Below are positions 9,167 through 18,042 of a DNA stretch of 64,000 nt, piece after piece. A model generated the notes under the pieces. It searched no databases, was not told the origin of the DNA, and saw only the letters and a program-made list of their open reading frames with translations. Every line of letters begins with the position of its first letter. Position 1 is the stretch's first letter. The stretch covers positions 1 through 64,000 of the forward strand of contig CAVZEV010000008.1 of the NCBI GenBank assembly GCA_963774405.1, read 5' to 3'. The position numbers and the translations under genes were made by a program. This stretch comes from VRUE01 sp963774405. Lineage in GTDB: Bacteria; Actinomycetota; Thermoleophilia; Solirubrobacterales; 70-9.

Positions 9167-10351
9167 GTGAGCGCGGCGAAGGTCGCGGCCCTGGTGGCCG
9201 CCCTGATCGTTGTTCTCTGCGCCGGGATCTGGCTCGGTGGGCACCCCGGCAAGCTGCCCGAATTCGTTCGCGACCGCTTCGTCGACGACTCGGCCGGGCT
9301 CAACCTGGAAGCGACCGAACTGATCGAGGACAACTACTTCCGCTCGGTCGGCTCGGCCGAGCTGACCAACGCCTCGCTGCAGGGGATGGTCCGCGAGCTG
9401 CGCCGCCGCCACCATGACCGCTTCTCCGACTACTTCTCCCCGGAAGCGCTGGATCGCTTCAACGAGGAGATCTCCGGCCACTTCTCCGGCATCGGCCTGA
9501 CCGTCTCCGAAGTGAAGGCCGGCCTGCGGGTCGACAGCGTCTTCCCCAGGTCGCCGGCCAAAGAAGCCGGGATCAGGCCGGGCGACACGATCGTCTCGGT
9601 CAACGGCGACTCGATCGCGGGCGAGAACAGCCAGGTCTCGACCGGCAAGATCAAGGGCCCGGAAGGCTCGCAGGTGACGATCGGGGTCAGGGACAAGGGG
9701 AGCGGCAAGGTCGATCAGCTCGAGGTCACGCGCGCCCAGATCGCCCTGCCGGTGGTGACCAGCAAGATCAAGGAAGTCAACGGCCACAAGATCGGCTACG
9801 TCGCCATGGCCTCCTTCAGCGAAGGCGTTCACGGGTTGTTGCAAGAAGCCGTGGAAAAAGTGCAGAAAGAAGGCGCGGAAGCGATCGTGCTCGACCTGCG
9901 CGGCAACGGCGGCGGCCTGCTCGAGGAAGCGGTGCTCAGCGCCGGCGTCTTCCTGCCCAAGGACGAAGTCGTGGTGACGACCGACTCGCGTACCCAGGGC
10001 CACGCCGTCTACAAGACCGTCGGCGACAACCTGCCGAAGCTGCCGATGGTCGTCCTGATCGACCGCAACACCGCCTCGGCCGCCGAGATCCTCACCGCGG
10101 CGCTGGCCGACGACGCGGGCGCCACCGTGGTCGGCACCCGCTCCTACGGCAAGGGCGTCTTCCAGCAGGAGATCGGCCTCTCCAACGGCGGCGCCCTGAA
10201 GCTGACGATCGGCGAGTACTTCACTCCCGATGGCGTCAACCTCGCCAAGAGCCACGGCATCCACCCCGACGTCAAGGCCCGCGACAACCCGCGCACCCCG
10301 CGCGACGAGGCCCTGGAACGCGCCCTCGGCGTCCTGGCATCGCAAGGATGA
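9167..10351 (+). CDS. C-terminal processing peptidase (S41 family) with PDZ domain
   Basis: GTG start; 394 aa. There is an N-terminal TM anchor (AALVAALIVVLCAGIWLG), a PDZ domain at about residues 105-185 (GIGLTVSEVKAGLRVDSV, AGIRPGDTIVSVNGDSI) and an S41 domain. The catalytic serine lies in RNTASAAEILTAAL and the lysine in SYGKGVFQQ. This is the CtpA/CtpB type, which cleaves exported proteins near the wall. Placement behind ftsEX suggests a role in division-linked wall remodelling (inference). A palindromic element begins right at its stop. Confidence 0.92.
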   Translation: MSAAKVAALVAALIVVLCAGIWLGGHPGKLPEFVRDRFVDDSAGLNLEATELIEDNYFRSVGSAELTNASLQGMVRELRRRHHDRFSDYFSPEALDRFNEEISGHFSGIGLTVSEVKAGLRVDSVFPRSPAKEAGIRPGDTIVSVNGDSIAGENSQVSTGKIKGPEGSQVTIGVRDKGSGKVDQLEVTRAQIALPVVTSKIKEVNGHKIGYVAMASFSEGVHGLLQEAVEKVQKEGAEAIVLDLRGNGGGLLEEAVLSAGVFLPKDEVVVTTDSRTQGHAVYKTVGDNLPKLPMVVLIDRNTASAAEILTAALADDAGATVVGTRSYGKGVFQQEIGLSNGGALKLTIGEYFTPDGVNLAKSHGIHPDVKARDNPRTPRDEALERALGVLASQG

Positions 10352-10352
10352 G

Positions 10353-10401
10353 CTTCCGGTGCGCCTTTTCCCCTCTATACGCCGATAAAGCGCACCGGAA
10401 G
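10353..10401. repeat. Palindromic element, copy 1 of the TTCCGGTGCGCC family
   Basis: Perfect 12-bp arms CTTCCGGTGCGC (10353-10364) and GCGCACCGGAAG (10390-10401) enclose about 25 nt. The arm continues as CTTTT against AAA with a one-base bulge. The element fills the gap between the S41 protease and the RNB gene. It shares its core with the palindrome at 36851-36899. It lacks a U-tract, so it is a mobile repeat at least as plausibly as a terminator. Confidence 0.8.
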
Positions 10402-10408
10402 GCGTTCG

Positions 10409-12016
10409 GTGAGTAGGCGGGACTGGCGCTACTACCGCGAGCGGCAGCGCGGCCGGGGTCGAGGGCGACGCCAGGAGCCCGAGAACGCGCGCGAGGCGGT
10501 CGAGGCGCTACTGGAAGAGCGGCTGGAGCACCGCGGCTTCCCGGCGGCGCTCGAGGTCGAAGCGGGGCGGGCAGCTGACGCGGCCGCGGAGAGCGAGATC
10601 CGCCGCCGCGACCTCACCGAGCTGCCCACCTTCACGATCGACCCGGCGACGGCGCGCGACTTCGACGACGCGATCTCGGCCCGGCGCGAGGAGGACGGCC
10701 TGCGGGTCTGGGTCCACATCGCCGACGTCGCCGCCCACGTGAAGCCGGGGACGCCACTCGACCTCGAGGCCCGTCGGCGCGCCAACAGCACCTACGCGCC
10801 GGGCGCGGTCGAGTCGATGCTGCCGCGGGCGCTGAGCGAGGACGCCTGCAGCCTGGCGCCCGAGGTCGAGCGCTTGGCGGTGAGCGCCGAGATCGAGCTC
10901 AGCCCCAGTGGCAAGCCCCGGGCCGCCGCCTTCTACCGCAGCCGCATCCGCTCGCGGGCGCGGCTCGACTACGACCAGCTCGACCGCGTCTTCGCCGGCC
11001 GCGAGCGCTCGCCCGAGGCTGTGGCCGAGCCGCTGGCGCTGGCCCGCGAGGCCGCGGCCTCGCTGGGTGAGCAGCGAGGCGCGACCAGCCTCGACGTCGA
11101 CTCCAGCGAGCCGGAGTTCCGCTTCGACGCCGCCGGCAATGTCGTCGCCGCCCGCTCGGTCGAGCAGACCGAGTCGCACGAGTTGATCGAGCGCTTGATG
11201 ATCCTCGCCAACGAACAGGTCGCCCAGCTGCTCGAGCGCAAGCGGGTGCCGGCGGTCTACCGGGTGCACGCCCAGCCCGACGCGGCGCGGGTCGAGCGGC
11301 TGGTCGAGCAGCTGCAGGCGCTCGGCGTGCCGACGCCACCGCTCGGCCAGGGCCTCGCCCCGGCGCAGGCGGGCCAGGTGGCCGCGCAGGCGAGCAGGCT
11401 CGTGGTCGAGGAGGCGGCGCGGCGCGGGCACGGCCGGGAGGCGTATACATCGCTCGTGCTCCGTTCCCTGATGCAGGCCTCCTACAGCGACCGCAACAGC
11501 GGTCACGCCGGGCTCGGCAGCCCGGCTTACTGCCACTTCACCTCGCCGATCCGGCGCTATCCCGACCTGCTCGTCCACCGGGCGCTGCTGGCGACGCTGG
11601 GCGAGGGGGAGGAGGCACCGCGGGCGGCGGAAGCGCGCGAGGTGGCCTGGCACGCCAGCGAGTGCGAGCGCGAGTCGGCCAAGCTCGAGCGCGACGCTGA
11701 CGACATCTGCGCCGCCTACCTGCTGCAGCGCGAGCTCGCCGAGCGCGGCGAGGAGACCCGGTTCGAGGGCGAGGTCGCGGGGGTGATCAGGGCCGGCGCC
11801 TTCGTCCGTTTCGGCGGCGAGCTCGGCGACGTCTACCAGGGCTTCCTGCCGGCGCGAACGATCGGCGAGGAGCGCTTCGAGCTGAACGAGACCGAGACCG
11901 CCCTGGCCGGGCGCGAGTCGGGGGCGACGATCCGCCTCGGCGATCCGATATCCGTCCGGGTGAGCGAGGTCGCCCCGGCGCGCGGAAGAGTCGACCTGGA
12001 GCGCATCGATGGCTAA
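10409..12016 (+). CDS. RNB-family 3'-5' exoribonuclease (RNase II/R-like)
   Basis: GTG start; 535 aa. The RNB catalytic core begins almost at once: LPTFTIDPATARDFDDAI holds the metal-binding aspartates, followed by VWVHIADVAAHV and a long catalytic domain with CHFTSPIRRYPDLLVHRALL. A short S1-like end follows (FEGEVAGVIRAGAFVRFG). The N-terminal cold-shock domains of full RNase R are missing, so the protein is well below the usual 700-800 aa. The last 8 nt overlap smpB. RNase R degrades tmRNA-tagged mRNAs, so the RNB-smpB-ssrA neighbourhood fits a ribosome-rescue role. Confidence 0.9.
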   Translation: MSRRDWRYYRERQRGRGRGRRQEPENAREAVEALLEERLEHRGFPAALEVEAGRAADAAAESEIRRRDLTELPTFTIDPATARDFDDAISARREEDGLRVWVHIADVAAHVKPGTPLDLEARRRANSTYAPGAVESMLPRALSEDACSLAPEVERLAVSAEIELSPSGKPRAAAFYRSRIRSRARLDYDQLDRVFAGRERSPEAVAEPLALAREAAASLGEQRGATSLDVDSSEPEFRFDAAGNVVAARSVEQTESHELIERLMILANEQVAQLLERKRVPAVYRVHAQPDAARVERLVEQLQALGVPTPPLGQGLAPAQAGQVAAQASRLVVEEAARRGHGREAYTSLVLRSLMQASYSDRNSGHAGLGSPAYCHFTSPIRRYPDLLVHRALLATLGEGEEAPRAAEAREVAWHASECERESAKLERDADDICAAYLLQRELAERGEETRFEGEVAGVIRAGAFVRFGGELGDVYQGFLPARTIGEERFELNETETALAGRESGATIRLGDPISVRVSEVAPARGRVDLERIDG

Positions 12017-12491
12017 GAAGGGCAAGAAGCGCGAGCCGGCCTTCGGCGACGTCGCCACCAACCGCCGCGCCCGGCACAAATTCGAGCCGGTGGAAAAGAT
12101 GGAGGCGGGGATCGTCCTGCTCGGCTCCGAGGTCAAGTCGCTGCGCAACGGCAAGGCGCAGATGACCGACTCCTACGCGGTGGTCGAGAAGGGCGAGGTT
12201 TGGCTGCGCAAGCTGCATATCCCGCCCTACGAACCGGCCAGCCGCGAGAACCACGAGCCGGAACGGCCGCGCAAGCTGCTGCTGCACAAGGGCGAGATCG
12301 AACGGCTGATCGGCAAGACGGCGGAGAAAGGCCTGACCCTGATCCCCCTGCGGATCTACTTCAAAGGCCCGCGGGCAAAGGTCGAGCTGGCCCTGGCGCG
12401 GGGCAAGGAGGGGCGCGACCGGCGACGCGATATCGCGGATCGTGACGTGCGCCGCGAAGTCGAGCGAGAATTCAAGGGCCGGATGAGGTAG
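12009..12491 (+). CDS. smpB: tmRNA-binding protein SmpB
   Basis: 160 aa, slightly long because of the basic start (MAKKGKKREPAFGDVATNRR). Characteristic segments are MEAGIVLLGSEVKSLRNGKA, YEPASRENHEPERPRKLLLH, LIPLRIYFKGPRAKVELALA and a basic tail that folds in the ribosomal A site. It delivers tmRNA to stalled ribosomes for trans-translation. It overlaps the ribonuclease gene by 8 nt, so the two are co-translated. The tmRNA gene itself lies about 3.4 kb downstream. Confidence 0.97.
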   Translation: MAKKGKKREPAFGDVATNRRARHKFEPVEKMEAGIVLLGSEVKSLRNGKAQMTDSYAVVEKGEVWLRKLHIPPYEPASRENHEPERPRKLLLHKGEIERLIGKTAEKGLTLIPLRIYFKGPRAKVELALARGKEGRDRRRDIADRDVRREVEREFKGRMR

Positions 12492-12502
12492 CTTCGAGAC
12501 CG

Positions 12503-14345
12503 ATGCGCTCCAGGATTTCTTTGTGTTGGTCCGCGTTGACCCTCGTTGCGCTCGCCCTGGCCGTCCCGGCGCAGGCGCAGGCCGATTCCTTCCCGAGCGA
12601 AGCCGGCAACTTCGTCAGCGACAACATCAAGTACTTCGTCGGCGGCCTCGTCGCCGCGATCCTGCTGCTGCTGCTCGTCGTCAGCGTGACCCAGCGGCGG
12701 GCGAAGGAGAAGGCCGCCAAGGAAGGCGCCGCCCCGGCCGGCTCGCCGCCCCCGTCGCCGGGCAAGGCCACGCCGGTGCCCCCTGCGGCCGCTGCGCAGG
12801 CGCAGACCGCCGAACTCCCGCGCACGCCGCCCGCCGGAGCGCCACCCGTCACCCCTGGAGCGCCACCGGTCACCCCCGCTGCTCCGCCCCCGGGTTCCGC
12901 TGCTCCGCCGGCCGCGGCCCCCGCGGGTCAGCCGCTGAGCGCCAAGGAGAAGCGCAAACAGGCTCGCGAGCAGCAGCGCCAGGCTCGCATCGAGCACCGC
13001 AAGAAGCGCCAGGAAGAGGCCAAGCGGCGCAAGGAGGAGCGCCTGGCGAAGCGGGCGGAAAAGCGCGGTAAGCCGGTCGGTGGCGGTGGCCGCGCCGACA
13101 GCCGCCGGGCTCGCAAGGAAGCGGCGAAGGCCGAGCGCCAACTGGCCGAGGCGCGGGCCGCGCAGGAGCGCGAACAGCTTCAGCAGGGCGGTCAGGTCGC
13201 ACCGCTGCCCCCGGCGGGGCAGCCGGCGCCGGTGGCTCCGGTGCCGCCCCCGGTCGCCGTTCCGGCGCCGACGGAGCCGATTCCAGCGTCCCAGCCCGTG
13301 CCCCCCGCGGCCCCCGCGCTACCGCCTCAGCCGCCCGCGCCGACGCCGCCGGTCGGCTACGAGGGCCCCCGCGATCGCCGAACAGCGCGTGCAGGACAAG
13401 GTCGCCGAGATTCAGCACGAGGAGGAGCGGATCCGGGCCGAGGCCGATCGTCGCATCCAGGAGGCCGAGCGCTTGCAGCACGAGGCCGAAGCGCGCACCG
13501 CCCAAGCCCAGGCGGGCCAGGTGACCCAGAGCATGGCGGCGGTTCCGCCCGTCGCTCCGGCCCCGGCTGCCGGGGCGGGGTTGCAGACCGCCGAGCAGCG
13601 CCTGCAGCAGGAGCGCGAGGCGCAGGAGCGGGCGATGGCGGAGGCCCAGGAGCGCCTGCGCCAGATCGAAGAGCGCACCAAGGAGGCCGAGCGCCGCGCC
13701 GCCGAGGCCGAGCGGCTGGCCAAGCTCAAGTCCGAGGAGGACGAGCGCGAGCGCCGCCTGCAGGAGATTCGCGACAGCGTCGCGCAGGCGGAGGAGCGCG
13801 CTCGCGAGGCCGAGCGCCGTGCCGAAGCGGCCGAGCAGGCCGTGATCCAGTCGGTCCAGGGCCAGGGGACGGCACCGTCTCAGGCCGCCCCGCCGCCGCC
13901 GGCCTCATTCGCGGCCCCGCAGCCCTCGCCGCCCGTGCCGCCGCCCGCACCCGAGCCGACCCCGCCGGCGCCGGACCCCGGTCCGCCCGTGCCGCCCGCA
14001 CCCGAGCCCGCGCCTCCCACGCCGGTCCCGCCTGCGCCCGCACCCGAACCGGTTCCGCCGCCGCCGACCCCGGCCCCGCCGACGCTGCCGCCCAGCCCGG
14101 AGCCGCCCGCTCCCGCCGCGGCCGCTCCGGCTCCCGCTGGGCCGGCCCCATCCGGGGGGACGATCGACCTCAACGCGGTCAGCTTCGAGCAGCTCCGCGC
14201 CGAGAACCTCTCGGTCACCCAGGCGACCCGCCTGCTCGCCCACCGCGAGCGACTGGGCCGCTTCGGCTCTGTGGACGACCTCGACGAGGTGCCGGGGTTC
14301 CCGCAGGACGTTTTGGAAGAGCTGAAGAGGCGTTCGAGCGTTTAA
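12503..14345 (+). CDS. Membrane-anchored coiled-coil protein with C-terminal helix-hairpin-helix domain (frameshifted)
   Basis: The coding path starts at ATG 12503 with a signal peptide and TM segment (YFVGGLVAAILLLLLVVSV). Pro/Ala-rich linkers and Lys/Arg/Glu-rich coiled coil follow, then a long Pro-rich stretch. The end is a ComEA/T2SK-like helix-hairpin-helix (IDLNAVSFEQLRAENLSV, RFGSVDDLDEVPGFPQ). One extra base within the G/C run at 13363-13370 splits it; the downstream half continues in the other forward frame to TAA at 14345. Both halves have the same composition, so a sequence error is likely. About 613 aa when joined. The HhH suggests DNA or protein binding; function unknown. Confidence 0.65.
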
Positions 14346-14453
14346 GCGGTCCCGGCAGGGGTTCCGCTTAACTTTTTCGGTGGAGACGCGGGGGCTGGCG
14401 CCGCGAGGAATTGCCGAAAAAGTGCAAGACGCTCCACCCCTGCCGGGACCGCT
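14345..14453. repeat. Nested inverted repeat between two convergent stop codons
   Basis: Perfect 18-bp arms (14345-14362 and 14436-14453) begin AGCGGTCCCGGCAG. An inner perfect 10-bp pair, ACTTTTTCGG (14371-14380) and CCGAAAAAGT (14414-14423), sits inside. The element fills the whole space between the TAA of the HhH gene and the TAG of the reductase. It could work as a bidirectional terminator, but the 73-nt centre and nested arms resemble a MITE/BIME-type repeat more. Confidence 0.75.
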
Positions 14454-15825
14454 CTAAAGACCGTAAGCCTCCAGGAGCTTCAGCCAGATCTCGCTGCGTG
14501 AGGGGTAGGCAGCTACTGCGTGACGAAGCCGCTGCAACGGGCACCTCGCCGACGATGGCGATCGTGGCGGCATGGAGGAAGTCGGCGGTCTCGAAGCCGG
14601 TGAAGGTGGCGCCGACGATCACCTCGCGCTCCTCGTCGATAACGAGGCGGGAGGTGCCGCCGGTTTCCTTGCCCTGGAAGCTGGCGCCCGCGGTGCCGTC
14701 GGTGGGGACGTCGACAGCCTTCGCGTCGATGCCGGCTTTTTCGGCCTGGCCGAGCGTCCTGCCTACCGCGGCGACCTGGGGATCGGTGAAGGTGACCCGG
14801 GGCGAGCCGATGCCTTCTGCCCTCAGGGTGACCTCGCGGCCGAGGATGTTCTCGGCAGCGGCCCAGGCCTGGTACTTGCCCATGTGAGTGAAGAGGGCGC
14901 GGCCGCTGACGTCGCCGACCGCGTAGAGCCACTCGCGGGCGCCGACCCGCAGTCGCTCGTCGGTATCGAGGAAGCCGTGCTCACCGGGCTCGACCTGGAC
15001 GCTCTCGAGGCCGATCTCCGCGGTCCGCGGCTTGCGGCCGACGGCGACGAGGATCTCGGCCGCGGCGACCGCGCCGCCGTCGTCAAGGGCGAGGGTCACG
15101 ACATCGCCGTCGCGACTCACCCGCACGGCTTTCGTGCCGGTGCGGACGTCGATGCCGTGCCGCTCGCGCAGCGCCGCGCCGACTTCCTCACCGGCAAAGG
15201 GCTCCTCGCGGGCGAGCACGCGCGGGCCGCCCTCGACCAGGGTCACCCGGCAGCCGAGCGAGGACCAGGCCTGCGAGAGCTCGCAGCCGACCGGTCCGCC
15301 GCCGAGCACGATCATGCTCTCGGGCACGTGCTTGGAGGTGGTCCCCTCGCGGTTGTTCCAGGGCCGGGCCGAGTCGAGGCCCTCGATCGGCGGCATCGCC
15401 GCGGCGCTACCGGTGGCGAGGACGATCGCCTGGCGGGCGCTGAGCAGGACGTCGCCGACCCGCACCCGCCGCTCGCCGTCGAGCACTCCACTTCCACGGA
15501 AGAGCTCGATCCCGCGTTCTTCCAGCCAGGGCAGCTGACCGGAGTCGTCGCGGTCGTGGATCACCTCGTCGCGCCGCTCGAGCACCGCCCGCGGGTCGAG
15601 CCGCTCCTCGACGGCGATGCCGGGCACCCGCTGGGCCTCGGCGAGCAGATCGGAAGGCCGCAGCAGCGCCTTGGAGGGCATGCAGGCGTAGTAGGAGCAC
15701 TCGCCGCCGACCAGGTGCTGCTCGACGATCGCGACCGAGAGCCCGCCGTCGGCGAGCCGGCCGGCGCAGACCTCGCCGGGCGCGCCGGCACCGAGCACGA
15801 TCGCGTCGAATTCCCTCTCGGCCAC
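14454..15825 (-). CDS. Pyridine nucleotide-disulfide oxidoreductase, lipoamide dehydrogenase/mercuric reductase class (frameshifted)
   Basis: GTG start at 15825. FAD-binding AIVLGAGAPGEVCAGRLADG is followed by the redox-active disulfide in GGECSYYACMPSKALL (CxxxxC). The NAD(P) site is IVLGGGPVGCELSQAWSSLG and the second FAD contact is WLYAVGDVSGRALFTH. The expected end, LRHAVAAYPSRSEIWLKLLE, lies in another frame and stops at TAG 14454-14456. One extra base at 14529-14538 separates it from the body. The substrate is not predictable. The upstream TAGGAA is 6 nt before GTG, consistent with a leaderless message. Confidence 0.8.
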
Positions 15826-15847
15826 CCGGTATTCCTACCCGACTCCG

Positions 15848-15853
15848 TACAAT
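15848..15853 (+). promoter_or_regulatory. Candidate -10 element for tmRNA
   Basis: TACAAT lies 15 nt upstream of the mature tmRNA 5' end. The distance allows a short leader that RNase P would remove. No clear -35 is visible. Confidence 0.4.
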
Positions 15854-15868
15854 CGATCCACATAGCAC

Positions 15869-16229
15869 GGGGGCGACAGGCTTCGACGTGGTCGGTCCGT
15901 GCGAACGGTTGCAGGTCGAGGTTGCCGGAGGCCTCGTTAAACCCCGGCACCAACCAATACGTGCGGACCATGAGTTCGCCCTCGCTGCCTAGCTAGAACC
16001 TAGGCGATGAGAGTCGGTCCTCCCTCGCCCGTAGGGAGGGCAGCCGGCTTCAGAACACGGGCTCACCCCGGCGGATCGCTCCGGCCACCAGGGGACAATC
16101 AAGGGGCTTTATCTCCCGCAGTGCCCGCCGGCGCGGACCCCGGGAGACGAGAATCAAGCGCCGGCTATACCTGTAGATGCCTTCGCGCTACGACCTCGGA
16201 CGCCGGTTCAATTCCGGCCGCCTCCACTA
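15869..16229 (+). ncRNA. ssrA: Transfer-messenger RNA (tmRNA)
   Basis: The 5' end GGGGGCGACAGGCTTCGACG and the 3' end GGTTCAATTCCGGCCGCCTC carry the tRNA-like domain. The acceptor stem GGGGGCG pairs with CGCCTCC. The T-arm reads GGTTCAATTCC. The tag frame ends EFALAA before TAG 15990-15992; taking GCG 15963 as resume codon gives ADHEFALAA. A longer tag starting further upstream is possible. The encoded 3' end reads ACTA, so CCA must be added after transcription. About 361 nt, normal for a one-piece tmRNA. It works with SmpB encoded at 12009. Confidence 0.93.
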
Positions 16230-16347
16230 GAACGCGCTCATTTGCGCCGCCACATCGACTCAACACGCAAGGGCGCGGGATGAGCCCGCTCACTCGATTG
16301 CGTCTTTTGCTGCCGATTCCGGGGAGTCAAAGCCGTAATCGTGCCGC

Positions 16348-17975
16348 CTACGCAGTGGACTTGAGCGGGCGCAGGCGGGTTCTCTGGACACGGGCGAGCT
16401 TGCGGCGCAGGCGCCTGTAGTTGTTCTCCTCCAGCGGCGTACGTTTGTGGCCCTTGGCGGCGAGGTTCCTTTTCTCCAAAGGATCGCGTTTCAGGTCGTA
16501 CATCTCCCACTGGGGACGGACGCGCTTCTTCTTGTCCGGGTTTGCGTCGTAGTACTTGGCGAGCTTCCAGCGTTTCTCGCGGATGCTGACGATGTGGTTC
16601 GGTGCTTTCGGGTACGGACCGTGGGGCTGGCCGGACTGGTAGTCGTCGTAGGTGAAGACGACGTAGTCCTGGCTCGATCGCTCGCGGGCGGGGCGCAGGA
16701 CCTGCTTGGAGTAGTCGACGCCCTCCCAGTTGGCGCGCGCCGACTGCGGCGCCTTGACCAGGTTGGCCAGGGTCGGCAGCAGGTCGACGTGGGAGACGAG
16801 CGCGTCCGACCTGTGCGGCCGCGTGTAGAGGTTGGGGTTCGAGTAGACCAGCGGCACCCGCAGGGTCTCCTCGTAGAAGTTGAAGTTCTTTTGGCGCATT
16901 TCCCCGTGCGAGAGACCCATCTCTCCGTGGTCTGAGGTGCGGATGATCAGCGTGTCGTCCATCAGCCCGGTCGCTTCGAGCTTGTCGAGGACTTCGACCA
17001 GGTAGCCGTCCGACATCTTCATCAGGTTGCCGTAGAAGTTGAGGTACTTGCGCGCTCTCTCCGGCGTCTTGAGCACGCCGCCGAGGGTGTTCATCAGCTT
17101 GACGAATTCAGCCTGCACCGAGGGCTTCGATTCGAGGTCTTCCTTGAAGGTCGACGGCACGTCCATCTCCCCTTCGAACCAGGACGGTTCTTCATAGCCG
17201 GCGTCTTCGTACTTTTTGGGGTAGAAGAGAACGTCGTGCGGGTTGACAAGTGAGATCACCATGAAGAAGGGCTGTTCACGCGCCGCATCGGTCGCCAGGT
17301 ACTGGAGCGCCCCTTCTTCGGCGCCGGCACCTTCGTGCTGCATGAATCGTTCGTCGTTTTTTGCATTGCCGCCGCCGGCCTGTTCAATTTCCTGGTTGGC
17401 GCCGGCGTCCGGCGGGTCCCAGCGGTCGAAGCCGTACTTTTCGGCTTCGGCGGGAGTCGCTTCCTGCTTGTGTTTCGGCTTGGAGACGTGCCACTTGCCC
17501 TTGTAGACGACGTTGTAGCCGGCGGCCTTCATCACCGTGGCGAGGTTCGGCATCACCGCGGGTAGTGGCATGTTGACCTGCGGGTTCTTCGGCAGGAACA
17601 TGTTCTCCTCGAGCGTGTACTTGACGCCGTGCTGGGCCGGGAAGTAGCCGGTCATCATCGTCGTCCGCGAGGGGGAGCACATGCAGGCGCTGGTGAAGGC
17701 GCGTTCGAAGCTCAGCCCGTGGTTGCGGAGGCGCCGCATCCCGGGCAGGTTCTGGCGCAGCCAGTTTTTCGGGAAGTGCTGGATCGCCCGCTCCTGGTCG
17801 CTGAGGAAGAGGATGATGTTCATCCCGGCGACGTTGCGTCCTTTGTCGAGGGGCGCCGCGAGGGCACGCTCCACGGCAGCTCCCCGGGTAGCATCGCCGC
17901 CGCGGCGGCCGCCGCTCCGGAGCCGATCAGCTCCTTGCGAGTGAGCCCCTTGCGCTCGGTCTTCGAGTCGTCCAT
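16348..17975 (-). CDS. Type I sulfatase with Tat-like signal peptide (frameshifted near N-terminus)
   Basis: The body reads NIILFLSDQERAIQHFP, with metal-binding Asp, and ACMCSPSRTTMMTG. The latter has the CxPSR motif whose Cys becomes formylglycine. YKGKWHVSK and TSDHGEMGLSHG supply further metal and substrate ligands. The start at ATG 17975 encodes MDDSKTERKGLTRKELIGSG followed by an Ala-rich hydrophobic stretch. This part is in a different frame; restoring one G in the C/G run at 17882-17888 joins them. AGAAAGGGCAGGG precedes the ATG. The gene lies directly downstream of the formylglycine-generating enzyme gene, on the same strand. About 540 aa; the sulfate ester substrate is unknown. Confidence 0.88.
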
Positions 17976-18042
17976 CCCTGCCCTTTCTCCCGTTTCGCGA
18001 CCGGCCACCACCTTAATCCCGCGCTCGGCTGCCTGGCCGGAT

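Noticed and set aside
14572..15996. Plus-strand 474-aa open frame opposite the disulfide reductase and into tmRNA
   Set aside because: The reductase motifs on the minus strand and the tmRNA structure explain this DNA.
16230..16347. Possible terminator or small RNA after tmRNA
   Set aside because: Only a 5-bp GCGGG/CCCGC stem is visible; too weak to report.
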